The position numbers and the translations under genes were made by a program. DNA of 64,000 nt, taken from the NCBI GenBank assembly GCA_025558095.1, contig JAIVFI010000003.1, positions 992,001 to 1,056,000 on the forward strand, written 5' to 3'. A model generated the notes under the pieces. The model was not told the DNA's origin. It did not search any database and saw nothing but the letters and a program-made list of their open reading frames with translations. Source of the DNA: Hyaloraphidium curvatum. Its lineage: Eukaryota; Monoblepharomycota; Hyaloraphidiomycetes; Hyaloraphidiales; Hyaloraphidiaceae. Positions 30,053-41,483 of the stretch are shown here, one piece after another. The first letter of the stretch is position 1. Every line of letters starts with the position of its first letter.

Positions 30053-33000
30053 TCAGGCCAGCTTCCCGTCGATGTCCATCTCCACGATCGAGCACATGAC
30101 CTCGATCGTCTCGTTCTCGGCCGACGTGAAAGACGGGGACGGGTTCTTGATCCTGCGGCCGAGGATCTGGTCCTGTCCGATGAAGGTGTGTCAAACGAAG
30201 TGGGTAATGCAGCTCGATCACCATGTACCCACCAGCTCCTGCCGCAACCTCGTAAAGACGAAACCGGTCTTGGGCGCGCACTTGAGCATGATGTTGCCGT
30301 CGATCGAAAGGACCTTCTTTGCCGGCAGGACTTCGAGTGCGCCGCCAAAGAGCCCCACGACGGTGCTCGTGCCCACGAGATTGACATCCCAGGCGTAGAC
30401 GCGCGAGGACTTGACCTTGGAGTGCGAGGCAAACCACCAGCGGCCCGGCGGCAGCTTGTCGAACGAGAAAACGCAGGAGGGATGAACAAAGACGGCTTGC
30501 TGGCCTTTGGAGCCCGCCTCGACCAGGTTGTCCTTGTTTGCCCTGTCCCGCACCATCACGTTCGGGTACAGTCCGGAGACGATAGCCGCGTTGACGACGG
30601 CGACAGAGGATGAGCGTCGGTCCAAGGGCGCGGGGAGCAGGCAGAACGCTCCCTCCCCGCGCCGACCTCCGCTCCGCCCTGCACCGGCTTCGAGCGCACG
30701 TAGCTCCGCGGCGTCCGCAAATCCGACCCCGGCAATGTAGCGGTACAGTTGCCATCGCGTCTCCTCGATCAGCTGCATGTTCTGCTCCGACACATAGTTG
30801 CGCATGCACCATTGGCGCAGTGCCGACTGCTTCGTCCCGGGCTGCAGAGCCAGCTCACGCCACCGGCGGTGCACGTTGGCGAGCGTCAGGAGGTCCGAGT
30901 GCCCGACCTTGAAAGGCAAGCGCGCGCGGTCGGCCTCGGCCTCCTTCCCAAAGGGCCGAAGGAAAGGGCTCTTGCCCAGGGAAAGGCTCGCGCAGATCGT
31001 GAGAACGGGGTCCAAGCACTGCAGCAGTGCCCCCGTGATGAGCATCCGGCCCAGATGCACGTCCACAGGTAGGTGGGCGAGGTGGTAGCCCAGCGGCGTC
31101 AGGCTGCCGGCGGTGTCGAGCGCCTGGCACAGGCGCAGCTTGTCCACGGTGCGCTGCACGACGGCCGGCTGGGGCGGGTCCAGCATCTCCGAGAGGAACA
31201 AGGCGACGTCAACGACGCCGGCGAGCTTGCATCGCAGGATGATCTCGTCGAGCGTGGAACGGAGCAGTTCGGGAACAGGGAACTCGTGCATCTGAAGGAG
31301 ACGCTTGTAAGTGAGGTCCGAAAACGGCCTCCAAGGCACTCACCATGCCGTATCGGGCCTTGGTGAATAGTCGCCAGCACGTCCCCTCCCTCACGCGACC
31401 CGCGCGGCCTTTCCTCTGCTCCGCGCTCGCCCTCGAAATCCACACCTCCTTGAGCTGCGTGAGCTGCCGGCGGTCGTCGTACCTGACCTCCTTGACCTTG
31501 CCCGAATCGATCACGTGCGAGCAGTCCGGGATGGTGATGCCCGTCTCGGCGATGTTGGTCGCGATGACGATCTTGCGGACGCCGCGGGGGGGTATCCTGA
31601 ACGCGAGCTCCTGGTCCTGCGACGAGCCCGTCAGGGCCGAGTGCAGGGGTATCAGCCAAAATGCGTCCGGGTCGCGGGCGAGCATGGGGAGCGTCGAGAG
31701 CCGGGAATGGCACCGCCGGATCTCCTGCAGGCCGGGGAGGAAGATGACGACGGCGCCGCCGCCGTCGCGCCCGCCGCATTCGGGCTCGGTCTCGCAGATG
31801 TGCGCGACGAGGTTCTCGATCAGGTCGTAGTTGATGAGCTCCTTGTCGAGCCTGCGGATGATGGCGCGGGTGTCGCGCGAGTAGAGCGCGGGATCGGGCT
31901 CCTCTTCGTCGTCATCCTGCTCCTCGTCCTCTTCCCATTCGAGCTTGACGGTCTTGGAACTGCCCCCCTTGCCCTTGACCTCGACCTTGCCCATGTCCCG
32001 GCGCACGCGGTCCCGCCGCTTGGCGAACTCGGACTCGGGATCCAGCACGTACCCCGTCCTCTGCACCACTTCCTCCAGGAACCGCACCTCGACCGGGAAC
32101 GTCCTCCCCGAGACCGAAACCACGGGCGCGAGCGGGAAGTAGGCCGACAGCTTGGCCAGGTTGATGGTGGCGCTCATGAGCACCACCCGCATCCCCGGCC
32201 GCCGGGGGAGCAGGTCCTTGAGCAGCCGCACGAGGTAGTCCCCGTCCGCCGTGCGCTCGTGCACCTCGTCCACCACGACGCAGGTGACGCCCTTGAGCTC
32301 GGGATCCTGCTCCAGCCGGCGCAGCAGGATGCCGGTCGTGGCAAAGGTGACCATCGTGTCCCTCCCCGTCCTGTCCTCCAAGCGCACCGAGTAGCCGATC
32401 CACGATCCGGGCGAGCCGGGGCCGCTTGGGTCCGCGATCTCCTTGGAAACGCGCTGCGAAAGCGAAGAGGCGGAGATCCGCCGGGGTTGGGTGACGACGA
32501 TGCTCGGCACCTCGGCGTTGGGATCTCCCGGGCCCTCGCCGGGGAACATGATGAGGTCCTCGAGCAGGAACGAAGGCACCTGCGTGCTCTTGCCGCTCCC
32601 GGTCTCCCCCGAAATGATCGTCACGGCGTTGTCACGGATCGTGCGCACGATGTGGTCCCGCATGGCAAAGACGGGCAGCTGCGCCCGCTGCTCCAGGAAG
32701 GCGAGGTAGTCCCGCGACTGCCGCCGCCGCTCGAGCGTGCCGCGCAGCTGCGCCAGGCGGGCCGCGGCGTCCCCACGTTCCGAAATCCCCGCACCGGGTG
32801 CCTCTGCCGCCTTCCCTTCCGCCGCCTCGGCGTCCCCCGCCCGCGCCTTCCCGTCGCCCTTGCTCCCGCCCACCTCCTTCCGCCTGTCCAGCAGCTTCTG
32901 TATCCACCGCGCCCTCTCCTCCTCCCTCTTCCTCTTCTCGTCCTCCCCCTTGCCCTTCTTCTCCTCCTCCCACTGCCCGATCAGGTCCCTGTGCGCCGGC

Positions 33001-34706
33001 GGCAGCAGCCTGTGCAGGTTCAGCTGCGGCACCAGCACGAACAGCGCCAGCGTCGCGAGGTAATCCTGGTTCCCCCTGCCCCCGCCCTCGACCGTCACCC
33101 CGCGCGGCATCTCGAGCACCTTGCCGTCCCACGCGCCCCCGGCGAACCGCACGTCCCGGGAACCCCAGTGCGCGCGGGACTTGGATTTGGCCGCGTACTG
33201 GTTGATCAGCTGCAGGGGGGTCTTGCCGGTCCACGAGGGGGGGATGGGGAGGGAGAGGGTGACCTTGGGCGCGTGGGGCTGCTGCGGAGGCTTGGGGGCG
33301 CGGGTCGGCGAGGAGGGGGCCGGTTCGGAGAAGAGGGCGTCGAGGGAGGGCGCGTCGTCCTCGGCCGCGGCGGGCTGTGCGGGGTCGGGCTGGGCCGGCG
33401 CGCGCTTCCTGCGCCGGAGCCGGCCGAGCACGCCCTTGTCCAGGTCCCAGCCTTCGCCCTTGGGCACCTCTACGCCCATCTCGCCCATGATCTTCCTGGC
33501 CTTGGCGACGCGGCGGAATACCTTCTTGAGCGTCTCCCTGTCCTCGGGCGAGAACTCGTCGAAGAAGGCAAAGGAGTTGAAGAGCTGCACCAGGTTGGCC
33601 AGCGAGCCCTCCAGGGCCTTTGGCGTCGAGGTGTCGATCTCCAAGTACTCCTCGCCGCCGTCGCCGTCCGAGCCCGGGTCGTCGGAATCCGGGTCGGGGA
33701 CCGCGGCCAGGATGCGGGATTTGAGCTCGGCATCGATGTTGCTGCGCGCCGGCGTGCCTTCAGCATCCGTGCCCGTGCCGTCCGGTGTGCCATCCGACCC
33801 CTCCGGCTCGCCGTCGGCTCCCTCTTCGTCCCAGGCCGACGTCGCCTGGTCGGGCGGCGCCGCAGCTTCCGCCTTGACCTCCTCCGGCGCCGGCGTCCCG
33901 CGTCCGGCCTGGCTCGCGGGCGTCGTGCTGCGGACGACCACCCCCGTGATGGCGCTCTTTGCCCCCTGCTCGCGCACGTTCTCGTAGAACTTGTCCGCAA
34001 ACTCCTTGGGCAGCCTGTCGTCCGGCAACGTCATGCACAGGTGCTCGATGAGCCGGCCCAGGTCGTCGTCCGCGGTGCGCTCCATCGCCGCTCGCACGTC
34101 GGCCTCCTCGAATCCGAGGCGCGTCAGGAAGATCGACGACGCGTTGAACCGCCGGATCAGCGCGTCCACCGCGGCCTCCCGCTCCGGAAACGGCCCGACC
34201 TGCGTCCGCGAAAAGTCCCACGTCTTTTTCAGGTGCGCGAGCGCGAGGAACTCGGCCTTGGGCTCGAGCCGCAGCTCCCCGTCGAGCTCGTCCGGCGGCA
34301 CGGGCGCCGTGAGCCGCGCGTACTCGCCGTCCACGCGCTGCGCCTCGACCGGCGTGAGGAGCGACACGATCCGCTGCAGCTCGGGCGGCAGTGGCCGGGG
34401 GGGCGGCGGTGCGGCCTTGATGGGCTTGCCGGCGGCGGCCTTGGCGTCCGCGGGCTTGGGCGCGCCGTTAGGCACCTTCCCGGCTGCGCTGGCCGCCGAG
34501 GCGTCGTCCGCGGGCTTTTCCTCCTCGCCGGTCTTCTTGCGAGGCGCGGAGGTCGTCGCGTAGCCGAGCTTGGCGAGCACCTCCGCCTGGCTCTTCGGGC
34601 CGCCCTTGGCCGGCGCCGCCGCGGATTTCCCCTTTCCGCCGCGGCCGCCTTTGCCCGCCGGGGCCGCCGCCTCGGCCGCGGGCGCCGGAGCCTTCTTCGG
34701 CGCCAT
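30053..34706 (-). CDS. DEAH/RHA-family RNA helicase, DHX29/DHX57 type
   Basis: Three exons: 34706..31344, 31291..30233, 30172..30053 (introns 52 and 60 nt); 1513 aa. N-terminus: Ala/Lys/Gly-rich, then a UBA-like helix set (LIRRFNASSIFLTRLGFEEADVR), typical of DHX29/DHX57-like proteins, and an acidic/low-complexity stretch. Helicase motifs from about residue 700: SGETGSGKSTQVP (I), TQPRRISASSL (Ia), DEVHERTADGDYL (II, DEVH rather than DEAH), SATINLAKLS (III), TNIAETGITIPD (V), QRKGRAGRVREG (VI). The winged-helix, ratchet and OB regions follow (LDPVLTICASLSLGKSPF, NAAIVSGLYPNV). Intron 1 junction restores RYGMMHEFPVPELL. These proteins unwind structured 5' leaders or act in RNA turnover. Choice between the two subfamilies needs alignment. 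Confidence 0.87.
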
Positions 34707-34763
34707 TGTTTTCGACGCGTCGTTCAGGCAAGGGAATTGCATGCATGCTGAAATCCCAGCTTG

Positions 34764-35998
34764 GACGCCGCGTGCGGCCACGCCCACGTGCCGCCGTCTC
34801 GCAACCCGGGCCTCGCCCCGCTGGACCTCACGCCGCCCGCGGGCTCAGCATGGGAGCGGTTCGACGCCGCCAGCTTCGTCGACTACGTCTGCAAGACGGT
34901 CGAGGAGGTCGCGCCGCTGCACGACGCCTACTTTGCCGAGTCACCGCCGGACAGCTGGGACGTCATGGAGCGGCTGCAAGCGCGTACTACTGTCCGCTCA
35001 ACCACGCTGCGTTTGCGGTCATCCTCATGGAAGGCGAGAGGTCGTGGAATGAGGCCGTGGCGGAGCCGCAGATGCGGAGCACTTTGGAGGTCTTCTTCGA
35101 CGGCGGACAGCTCCCCGAGGGCCCAATGCCCGAGAAGATGTGGATGGCACTGGCCGTCGCCCTGCACCGCCGGATCTACCACCACCTGCGCAGGTGCCTA
35201 GTCGAACCCGGCAACCTGGAGCGTCGCGCGGCATGGGGCGTCTTTTCGCTCCTCGAGACGGACGACTTCCGCGACCCCGTCATGAGGCACAACACCGTGC
35301 TCTGGGACAGCTGCTACTGCTGCACCTTTTCCGAGGTCCTCCCGCTCATGACCACGCTGGCGCAGGCCCGCCCCGTCCGGAGACGAATCGCAGAAGACGT
35401 CGAGTTCCTGGACGTCTGGCCCTCGCGACCGTGCTGCAGCCCGTCTTCCTGTTGACCTGCCGGATGTACCAGGGCGCCGTCCCCGCCTCGGCCTTGGTCA
35501 ACAACGACCCCGCCAGGCCCATGCTTGCCGAAGCCGTCGCCGAGCTGGACCTCGCCACCTCGCTCCTGGACATGGCCGCGACGGAGCACCCCGGCCCGTG
35601 GCGGCGGCACACCCGCGCGCTCGCCGCCGCGGGCCGGTTCGCCCCCGGCGCGGCGCTCTGCGCGGCCCTGGGCGGGTTCCTGGACCGGAACGGCACGGAC
35701 CGGGGGCATCCGCAGCACGAGGCGCTGCACGAGCTGCGGCACCGGCTTGCACAGCTCCGCGAGGCGCTGGGTCTCCGCAGGGGCGGTCTGTCCGACCACG
35801 ACAGGGAGTGGAAGGCCACGCTCAGGACCACGGGCGACATCACCGACACGTGCGACAAGTGCGGCAGGGTGCCGGAGGATGGACACAGGTTCAAAAAAGT
35901 GCGCGAGGTGCAAGGCGGCCTGGTACTGCGGCGCCGAGTGCCAGCGCGAGGCGTGGAAGGCGTGGCACAGGGAGGTCTGCGTCGAGGTGGATGCTTGA
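34764..35998 (+). pseudogene. MYND-finger gene A, decayed (three frameshifts)
   Basis: Homologous along its length to the intact MYND gene C at 56.4-57.8 kb, but in three frames. It begins at HVPPSRNPGLAPLDL with no in-frame ATG and without the His-rich N-terminus. The frame changes near 34980 (before YYCPLNHAAFAV), near 35411 (DVEFLD to LALATVLQPVF) and at an A6 run near 35892-35897 (HRFKK to CARCKAAWYC). No splice signals fit these places. The last zinc-finger part, KCARCKAAWYCGAECQREAWKAWHREVC, is complete. Its 5' end lies only 57 bp from the divergent helicase start. Called a pseudogene; if read data remove the indels it would be a gene of about 410 codons. Confidence 0.72.
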
Positions 35999-36283
35999 GG
36001 CGGCTGGATGGTGCTGCACCTGTGGGCCCGAGGTTGATTATCTTTGCCCGGTAGCTTCTTTGTCCATTATGATATTCGATGTTGTGCGAAGTCCTGCAAC
36101 CCTTCAATGTTTCTCGATCGCGTCGTCAGCCTACGCTTCAGGCTTCAGGCGGCGCCGGCGAGTATTACTCCGTCCCGTCTCCCACTCGATTTCGGTCACT
36201 CGCAAACAGCTGCGCCCGCTCTCGCGCGAAGAAACAACGCTCCTCGAACGAAGAGACGTCGATCGCTGAAGTCTGCGGCGGAG

Positions 36284-37129
36284 ATGGCCGCCGAACCGGT
36301 CCTGGTCATCAGCTACCCGCTCCCGCACGTCGTGCACCTGGAGATGAACCGGCCCTCGCAGCACAACGCGGTCGACGCGGATCTCCACCTGGCCATGTGG
36401 GAGGCATTCGACGCGTACATCGCGGACCCGAACCTCTGGGTGCTCGTGCTCTCGGGCCGCGGCCCGTCGTTCAGTGCCGGCAACGACCTCAAGGAGACCA
36501 ACCGCGAGCGCGAGCGGATGAAGGCCGGCGGGCCCGCTCCCGCCCCCGCGATGGGCCCGGGGCGCAACAAGGATCCCAGCCGCGGCTTCGCGGGCTGGAC
36601 GCACCACCCCGGGCTCACGAAGCCCGTCGTCGCCGCGGTGCACGGCCACGCGCTCGGCGGAGGCCTGGAGCTCGCGATGGCCGCGGACGTCGTGGTGGCT
36701 TCCGCGGATGCCGGCTTCGGGATGCCCGAGACGCGCGTGGGGATGGTCGCGCAGACGGGGTCGGCGCAGAACCTGTGGCGCTACATCGGCATCCAGAGGG
36801 CCATGGATCTGCTGCTCACCGGGCGGCGGATCTCGGCCCAGACGGCGCTCGAGTGGGGCCTCGTGAGCTACACCACCCCGGCGGGGCGGGAGAACGCGGT
36901 CAAGAAGGCGCTCGAGATCGCGGCCCTCATGACCGAGGCGTCGCCCGATGCCCAGCGCGCGACCAAGGCGCTGGCCATGTTTGGTGCCGAGACGGGGAGG
37001 CTGCACGCCCAGCAGAACTCGCAGCTCCCCGAGGTCAAGGCGTGGCTCCGCGGGGACAATGTGCGCGAGGGAACCGCTGCATTCAAGGACAAGAGGAAGC
37101 CCAACTGGCTGCCGATGGAGAAGCTCTAG
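36284..37129 (+). CDS. enoyl-CoA hydratase/isomerase family protein
   Basis: Single exon, 281 aa, the usual crotonase length. Family marks: EMNRPSQHNAVDADLH, FSAGNDLKE (first oxyanion-hole segment), KPVVAAVHGHALGGGLELAMAADVVVAS (second), FGMPETRVGM and ISAQTALEWGLV. Residues equivalent to the two hydratase glutamates appear as G-G-LE and PET-RVG, so hydratase chemistry is possible, though the crotonase family also includes isomerases and hydrolases. No PTS1 tail (ends MEKL) and no clear presequence. The start at 36284 is placed by homology; the frame is open well upstream. Stop is 48 bp from the convergent deubiquitinase stop. Confidence 0.85.
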   Translation: MAAEPVLVISYPLPHVVHLEMNRPSQHNAVDADLHLAMWEAFDAYIADPNLWVLVLSGRGPSFSAGNDLKETNRERERMKAGGPAPAPAMGPGRNKDPSRGFAGWTHHPGLTKPVVAAVHGHALGGGLELAMAADVVVASADAGFGMPETRVGMVAQTGSAQNLWRYIGIQRAMDLLLTGRRISAQTALEWGLVSYTTPAGRENAVKKALEIAALMTEASPDAQRATKALAMFGAETGRLHAQQNSQLPEVKAWLRGDNVREGTAAFKDKRKPNWLPMEKL

Positions 37130-37177
37130 TGTATCCGGCCTTCGCCGCGGAATCTATCATCAGTTCATCCATGCCAT

Positions 37178-39772
37178 CTAGATCCTCTCGTAGAAGAGCA
37201 GGTACGCCTCGGCGCGCAGCGCCTCCTCCAGCGACGCCTCCCGCACGTGCGTGTCGCTGGCGTAGACCCACGCCTCCCCCGGCGCCTCCTCCCCCTCCTT
37301 GGGCGGCACCGGCACGCGGACGTACGCGATGTAGTGCCCCGAATGCAGCCCGCCCATGTGCACGACCACGCCCCTCAGCCGGAACCGGGTGGAGCTCGCC
37401 ACGGCTGCGGCAGTCTCGGTCGCGCCCTCCTCCTTGAGGTCCCCCGGCGCGATGCACAGGCCGCCGACGTCCAGGATCTCGGGGAACGAGACGTGCGTGG
37501 AGATCTTCTGGCTTCGCCAACCGACCTGCTGGAACCGCTTGAGGTGCAACACCAGCACGGGGGGGAGAGGGTGCAGGATCAGGTAGCGCTTCTTGGCCGT
37601 GCGCATCACCGGCCCGGGCTTGGTCGGGCCCTTGGGAACGGCCTTGACCGGCGGCGGCGGGGCGGGCCTAGGCCGCTCGGGCGTGCTCTGCGGGAAGAAG
37701 AAGGTGCCCGAGTCGATCATGTGCCGCATCTGATCGTCCTCGCGCGGTTCGTCCATTGTTTCGGGCTCGGGACCATCCGCCGCGGGGGCGGCCTCGGCGG
37801 CCTCGGGCTCGTGGGCCGCGCCCTCCGCCGCGTCAGCGGCCGCTTGCTGCGCCTCGGCCTCCTGCGCAGCCTTGGCCTTTTCCTCCCAGTCCGAATGCAG
37901 GTGCTTCCAGCAGCTCTCGCAGCGGATCTTTTCGCTCCCCTCGAGCTCCTCGACCGCCATGAACGCCTCGAGTGACCGCTCCAGCGTCGGCCCCACCCCT
38001 TCACCCTCCTCGGCCGGCGCCGCGCCGATCGAAACCGTGCGCAGTAGGAACTCGACGTAGGCGAGGTGCTTCTCGTCCTGCGAGAGCGGGTGCGGCGCCG
38101 CGTCTTCCGGCTCCTTGCCCTCCTCATTCTCCTCTTCCTTCTCCTCGTAGTCCCCGCCGCCGAGCCGGAAACGGGAGAATATGCTCGACCCCATGGCGAA
38201 AGCCCCCAGCGCCTTCCCGCCGCCCTCCTTCTCCTTGGCCCCCCCGATCGACAGCGACAGGTCGTAGTACGGTTCCCTCACCCACGACACGTTCCTGCAC
38301 ACGTCGCAGACCACCACCGACGCCAGGTAACCCCCGAACACCTCGTCCACGAACGTCCGCACGAACCTCTTCCTCTCCTCGTCCGTCTGCCCCTCGCGGA
38401 TCCGCGCGACCTGCTCCTCCCGCATCTGGTCCACGCTGCGGCGCAGCATCTCGTGCGCGTCCTGCTGCTCCAGCGCGCGGTAGCCGCGGTACTTTGCCGA
38501 GAGCGCGGAGAAGAAGGGGCGGGGGTCGCAGGAGCCGTCGTTGTATTTCGAGGCGGAGCGCGAGGAGGTCGGCGAGGGTGGGGGGTCGGCGACGGGGAGG
38601 CCGCGCGCGCGGTCGTTTATGGAGAGGAGGAGGGTGGCGAGGGAGGAGGTGAGGGAGGCGGGGTAGATGGTGGGTGGGGAGGAGGCGTCGGCTCCGTCGG
38701 GCTGGGCGTCTTCCGCCGGTGCAAGCGCCAGCGGGCGCATGGCATCGATGAGCGGCTGGCTGTAGGCGAGGTTCTGCAGCGTCGAGTTGAAGAAGCACGT
38801 GCTGTGGGCGCAGCGGCAGACGAGACGACCACGATCCATCAGCAACGGCCAAGGATCCAGGCCACGCCGCCACCCACTTGCCCAAATTCCTCAGTCCCGG
38901 CGCTGCCACCCCCTTGGGCTTCTCCACCTTGACGGGCCCCGGCGGCAGCTGCACGCTCGACGCGCGTATCACCACCCCCTTGCCCGACTTGCCCTTGTCC
39001 AGCATCGCCAGCGTCTCCCTGACCATCGCCCGCGCCTCGAGCACGGACTGATTGATCCCCGGCGCGGCGTCCACCTCCTCGTCGCATTGATAGCACCATA
39101 CGACGCCGGAAGGGTTCAGCGCGGCGACGACGGGGTGCTTCAGCACGGTGTTGTGGGCCAGGGCGTGCGACCGCGAGTCGCGGCCGCAGTTGATGGCGCC
39201 GCACGAGAGGCACACGTTGAGCGTGCTGGGCGGCTCCGTGTGGCCTTCCTTCTTGCAGCCCTGCGGAGATGAAGGGCGGATCGGGCGAGGCGGGGTGGAT
39301 TTGGGGCGAGAGCGGGGCAGATCCGGGGAAGGGAGGGATAGAATCAGCACGGAAGACAAATCGCGTCCCTCCCGCGGGCGCCCACGTTGCACTCGATCCC
39401 CTTGTCACCCTTCTTGAGTTTGGCGCCCAGCAGCCGCTTGACGCGCGGGATCTTGACCGCTGCCTTGAGGTGCGGGCACTTGCGCTTCTTGGGCAGCTGC
39501 AGCGGCGCCGCGGCCTCCTCCTCCCCGGCCGCTTCCTCGCTGCTGCTCTCCGCCTCCGCATCGCCGTCGTCTGCTGCTTCCGCGCCGCTCTCCTCGCCGG
39601 CTTCGCCGTCGGGGGCGTCGTCCTCACCGTCCGCGGCCGCGCCCTCCGAGGCGTCATCCGCGTCCGCGGGGTCGTCCGACGCCGGCAGCGCGTCGTACGC
39701 GGGAGGTTGCTCGTCGGATGGGGCCGGCGAGGGCGGCCCGGAGGGCTCGACCGGGTCGGGCGCGTCGGACAT
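37178..39772 (-). CDS. ubiquitin-specific protease with ZnF-UBP domain, USP16/45-like
   Basis: Three exons: 39772..39386, 39260..38878, 38801..37178 (introns 125 and 76 nt); 797 aa. After an acidic ~100-residue N-terminus come KKRKCPHLKAAVKI and, across intron 1, ECNGCKKEGH...CLSCGAINCGRDSRSHALAH...WCYQCDEEV, the Zn-finger UBP domain that binds ubiquitin's C-terminus. The catalytic Cys box RNLGNTCFFNSTLQNLA is split by intron 2; QQDAHEMLRRSVDQM is the QQD box; the His box is GGLHSGHYIAYVR near residue 740. The insertion between them is acidic and Glu/Ala-rich. Domain order matches USP16/USP45 (histone H2A and repair-related deubiquitinases). The next gene upstream on the same strand is an OTU deubiquitinase. 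Confidence 0.9.
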
Positions 39773-39975
39773 TTTCGTCGTTGGTTTGAGGGGGTAGTCC
39801 CTTGACCGCGGCCTTTTGCGAAGGAGGCGTTGATAATGTACCCAGCTGGACGGCGCAAGGAGGAGACCCGGAGCAAAAGATGTTCCGAAATGCAAGAAGG
39901 ATGGCATTAGATACATAGCAGTGTGTCTGGGGTTAGTCACAGAGGCAGGCAAGCAGCCCCGAGAGAAGCGCGAGA

Positions 39976-41141
39976 TCACGGCACCATCCCCGCCCCATCC
40001 ACCTCCATCCGCCCGTCCCCGAGCTCGATCTCCACCGTGCGATCGACCTCCATGTCGAAGATGTCCGAGTTGACCCTCGCCGCCTGCATCGGCGCCGCCT
40101 GCGCCGGCAACGGCGGAACCGCCGCCGAGGGTGCCGCCGCATCGTCGGTGCGGATGGAGTTGTAGTGGTTGCTCCGCTGGTAGCTTATCCGCAGCGGCTC
40201 GTGGTCCTCCCCCGGCTCCAGCGGGGGCTCGGGCTGGTACGTCAGGAAGGGGATGGGGGAGTAGCGGTACAGCTCGATCTTGCGCCTCAGCGCCGAGGCG
40301 GCGGCGCCGATCTCGAGGTCGTTGGCAAAGGTGAACGGGCGGCGCTTGCGCGCGAGGTAGTGGTCGAAGGGCTCCGAATCGAGGACAAAGGGGGCGTAGC
40401 GGTCGCGATACTGGTCCATGTGGGCGACAACCTTTTCGCGGAGGGCAAGGTGGTTGTCCTGCGTCGTATGGAGCTGGTCTGAGAGGGCCCGGAAGAAGCA
40501 GTTTCCGTCTGGCGATAGCGAACCGTCAGCCGGATGGTCAACGAGATCCACGATGTCCGATAACCACCTTCCGCCATCCGCTCTATCCGCCAGCCCATCT
40601 GCTCCTTCAGGTCAATCTCCAGCTGCGCGTCCAGCGCGTCAAAGTTCTCGAAAGCGGAAATGTCGAACGACCCCGTCGGCACCTCCTCCCACGAGTTCTG
40701 CATCGTCGGCGTCGACGGCGGGCTCTGCTTCAGCGACGCCAGGCGCCCCTTTGCGAACCGCGAGAAGGGGATCGGGTGCGAGGTGGCGCTCGTGTCGCCC
40801 TCTGCGGGCGACCGCGACACGGCCGAGTCGGGGGTCCACGCGCGGCGCACCTCGCCGTCCTCGGGCGACATGGCCCCCGAGATCATGAAGGTGGACGGAG
40901 CCTCGTCCATTTCGCGGCCGGGGGCGTCGATCGGCGGCGTTGCATTTGCCGCGATCGCGCTTTCCGGGTTGGAGCCGGGCAGCGAGCCCGGCGCGCCCGA
41001 CGAGCCCTCGCTGGGGTCCGCGGACGGCGGGCCGTCGTCGGCGCGCGACGACTGCCTCAACGGCGACGGGCCGTGCGCGTGCCCGCTGTGCTGCCTCGAG
41101 AAAGCGACGGAGAGGCCCGCGGGCGGGTGCGCGGCCGCCAT
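39976..41141 (-). CDS. OTU-domain deubiquitinase
   Basis: Two exons, 41141..40568 and 40508..39976 (intron 59 nt); 368 aa. The intron falls in the catalytic Cys loop: RMAE joins DGNCFFRALSDQL, the OTU signature (D-G-N-C). NHYNSIR about 130 residues later is the His box. Layout and spacing fit the OTUD3/OTUD5-like group. The N-terminal ~190 residues are disordered-looking, Ser/Pro/Asp-rich; the C-terminus ends in an acidic MEVDRTVEIELGDGRMEVDG. ATG 41141 (MAAAHPPAGLS) was chosen as the first Met not preceded by Arg/Pro-rich shadow sequence; the frame is open to 41381. Neighbour of a USP16-like gene. Confidence 0.86.
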
Positions 41142-41483
41142 CGCGGATCTCGCCGAGAGCACGCGCGGGAGGCCGCCGGAAACCGCGTCGACGGACGGAG
41201 CGGGAGTGAATGCGCGGGATTGCCGGCGGAGAGGGCCGGCGCGGGGGCAGAGCCCGCGTGGCGCCGCGGGGGACGTGTCACGTGACGGGTGGAAGTCAGG
41301 CCCTGGATTGGAGAGCCGACCGCGCCGTGACGCTCCCGAATCCAATCCAAGCCATCCGACTCCCACAGCAGTGGGCCTCAATCAGACAGCAAAATGGAAT
41401 CAAGAAGTTGCGTTGATAATGGAACTCGCTCGAATCATGGAACAGAACTGCTCAAGTCCGAGCCTCATCATCTCGACGGCATC
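41142..41483. other. intergenic region, no gene seen
   Basis: Upstream of the OTU gene and just downstream of MYND pseudogene B, both on minus. No feature was recognised. Confidence 0.4.

Noticed and set aside
31515-34751. A 1078-codon plus-strand frame
   Set aside because: It is the shadow of the helicase gene, which has a full set of helicase motifs on the other strand.
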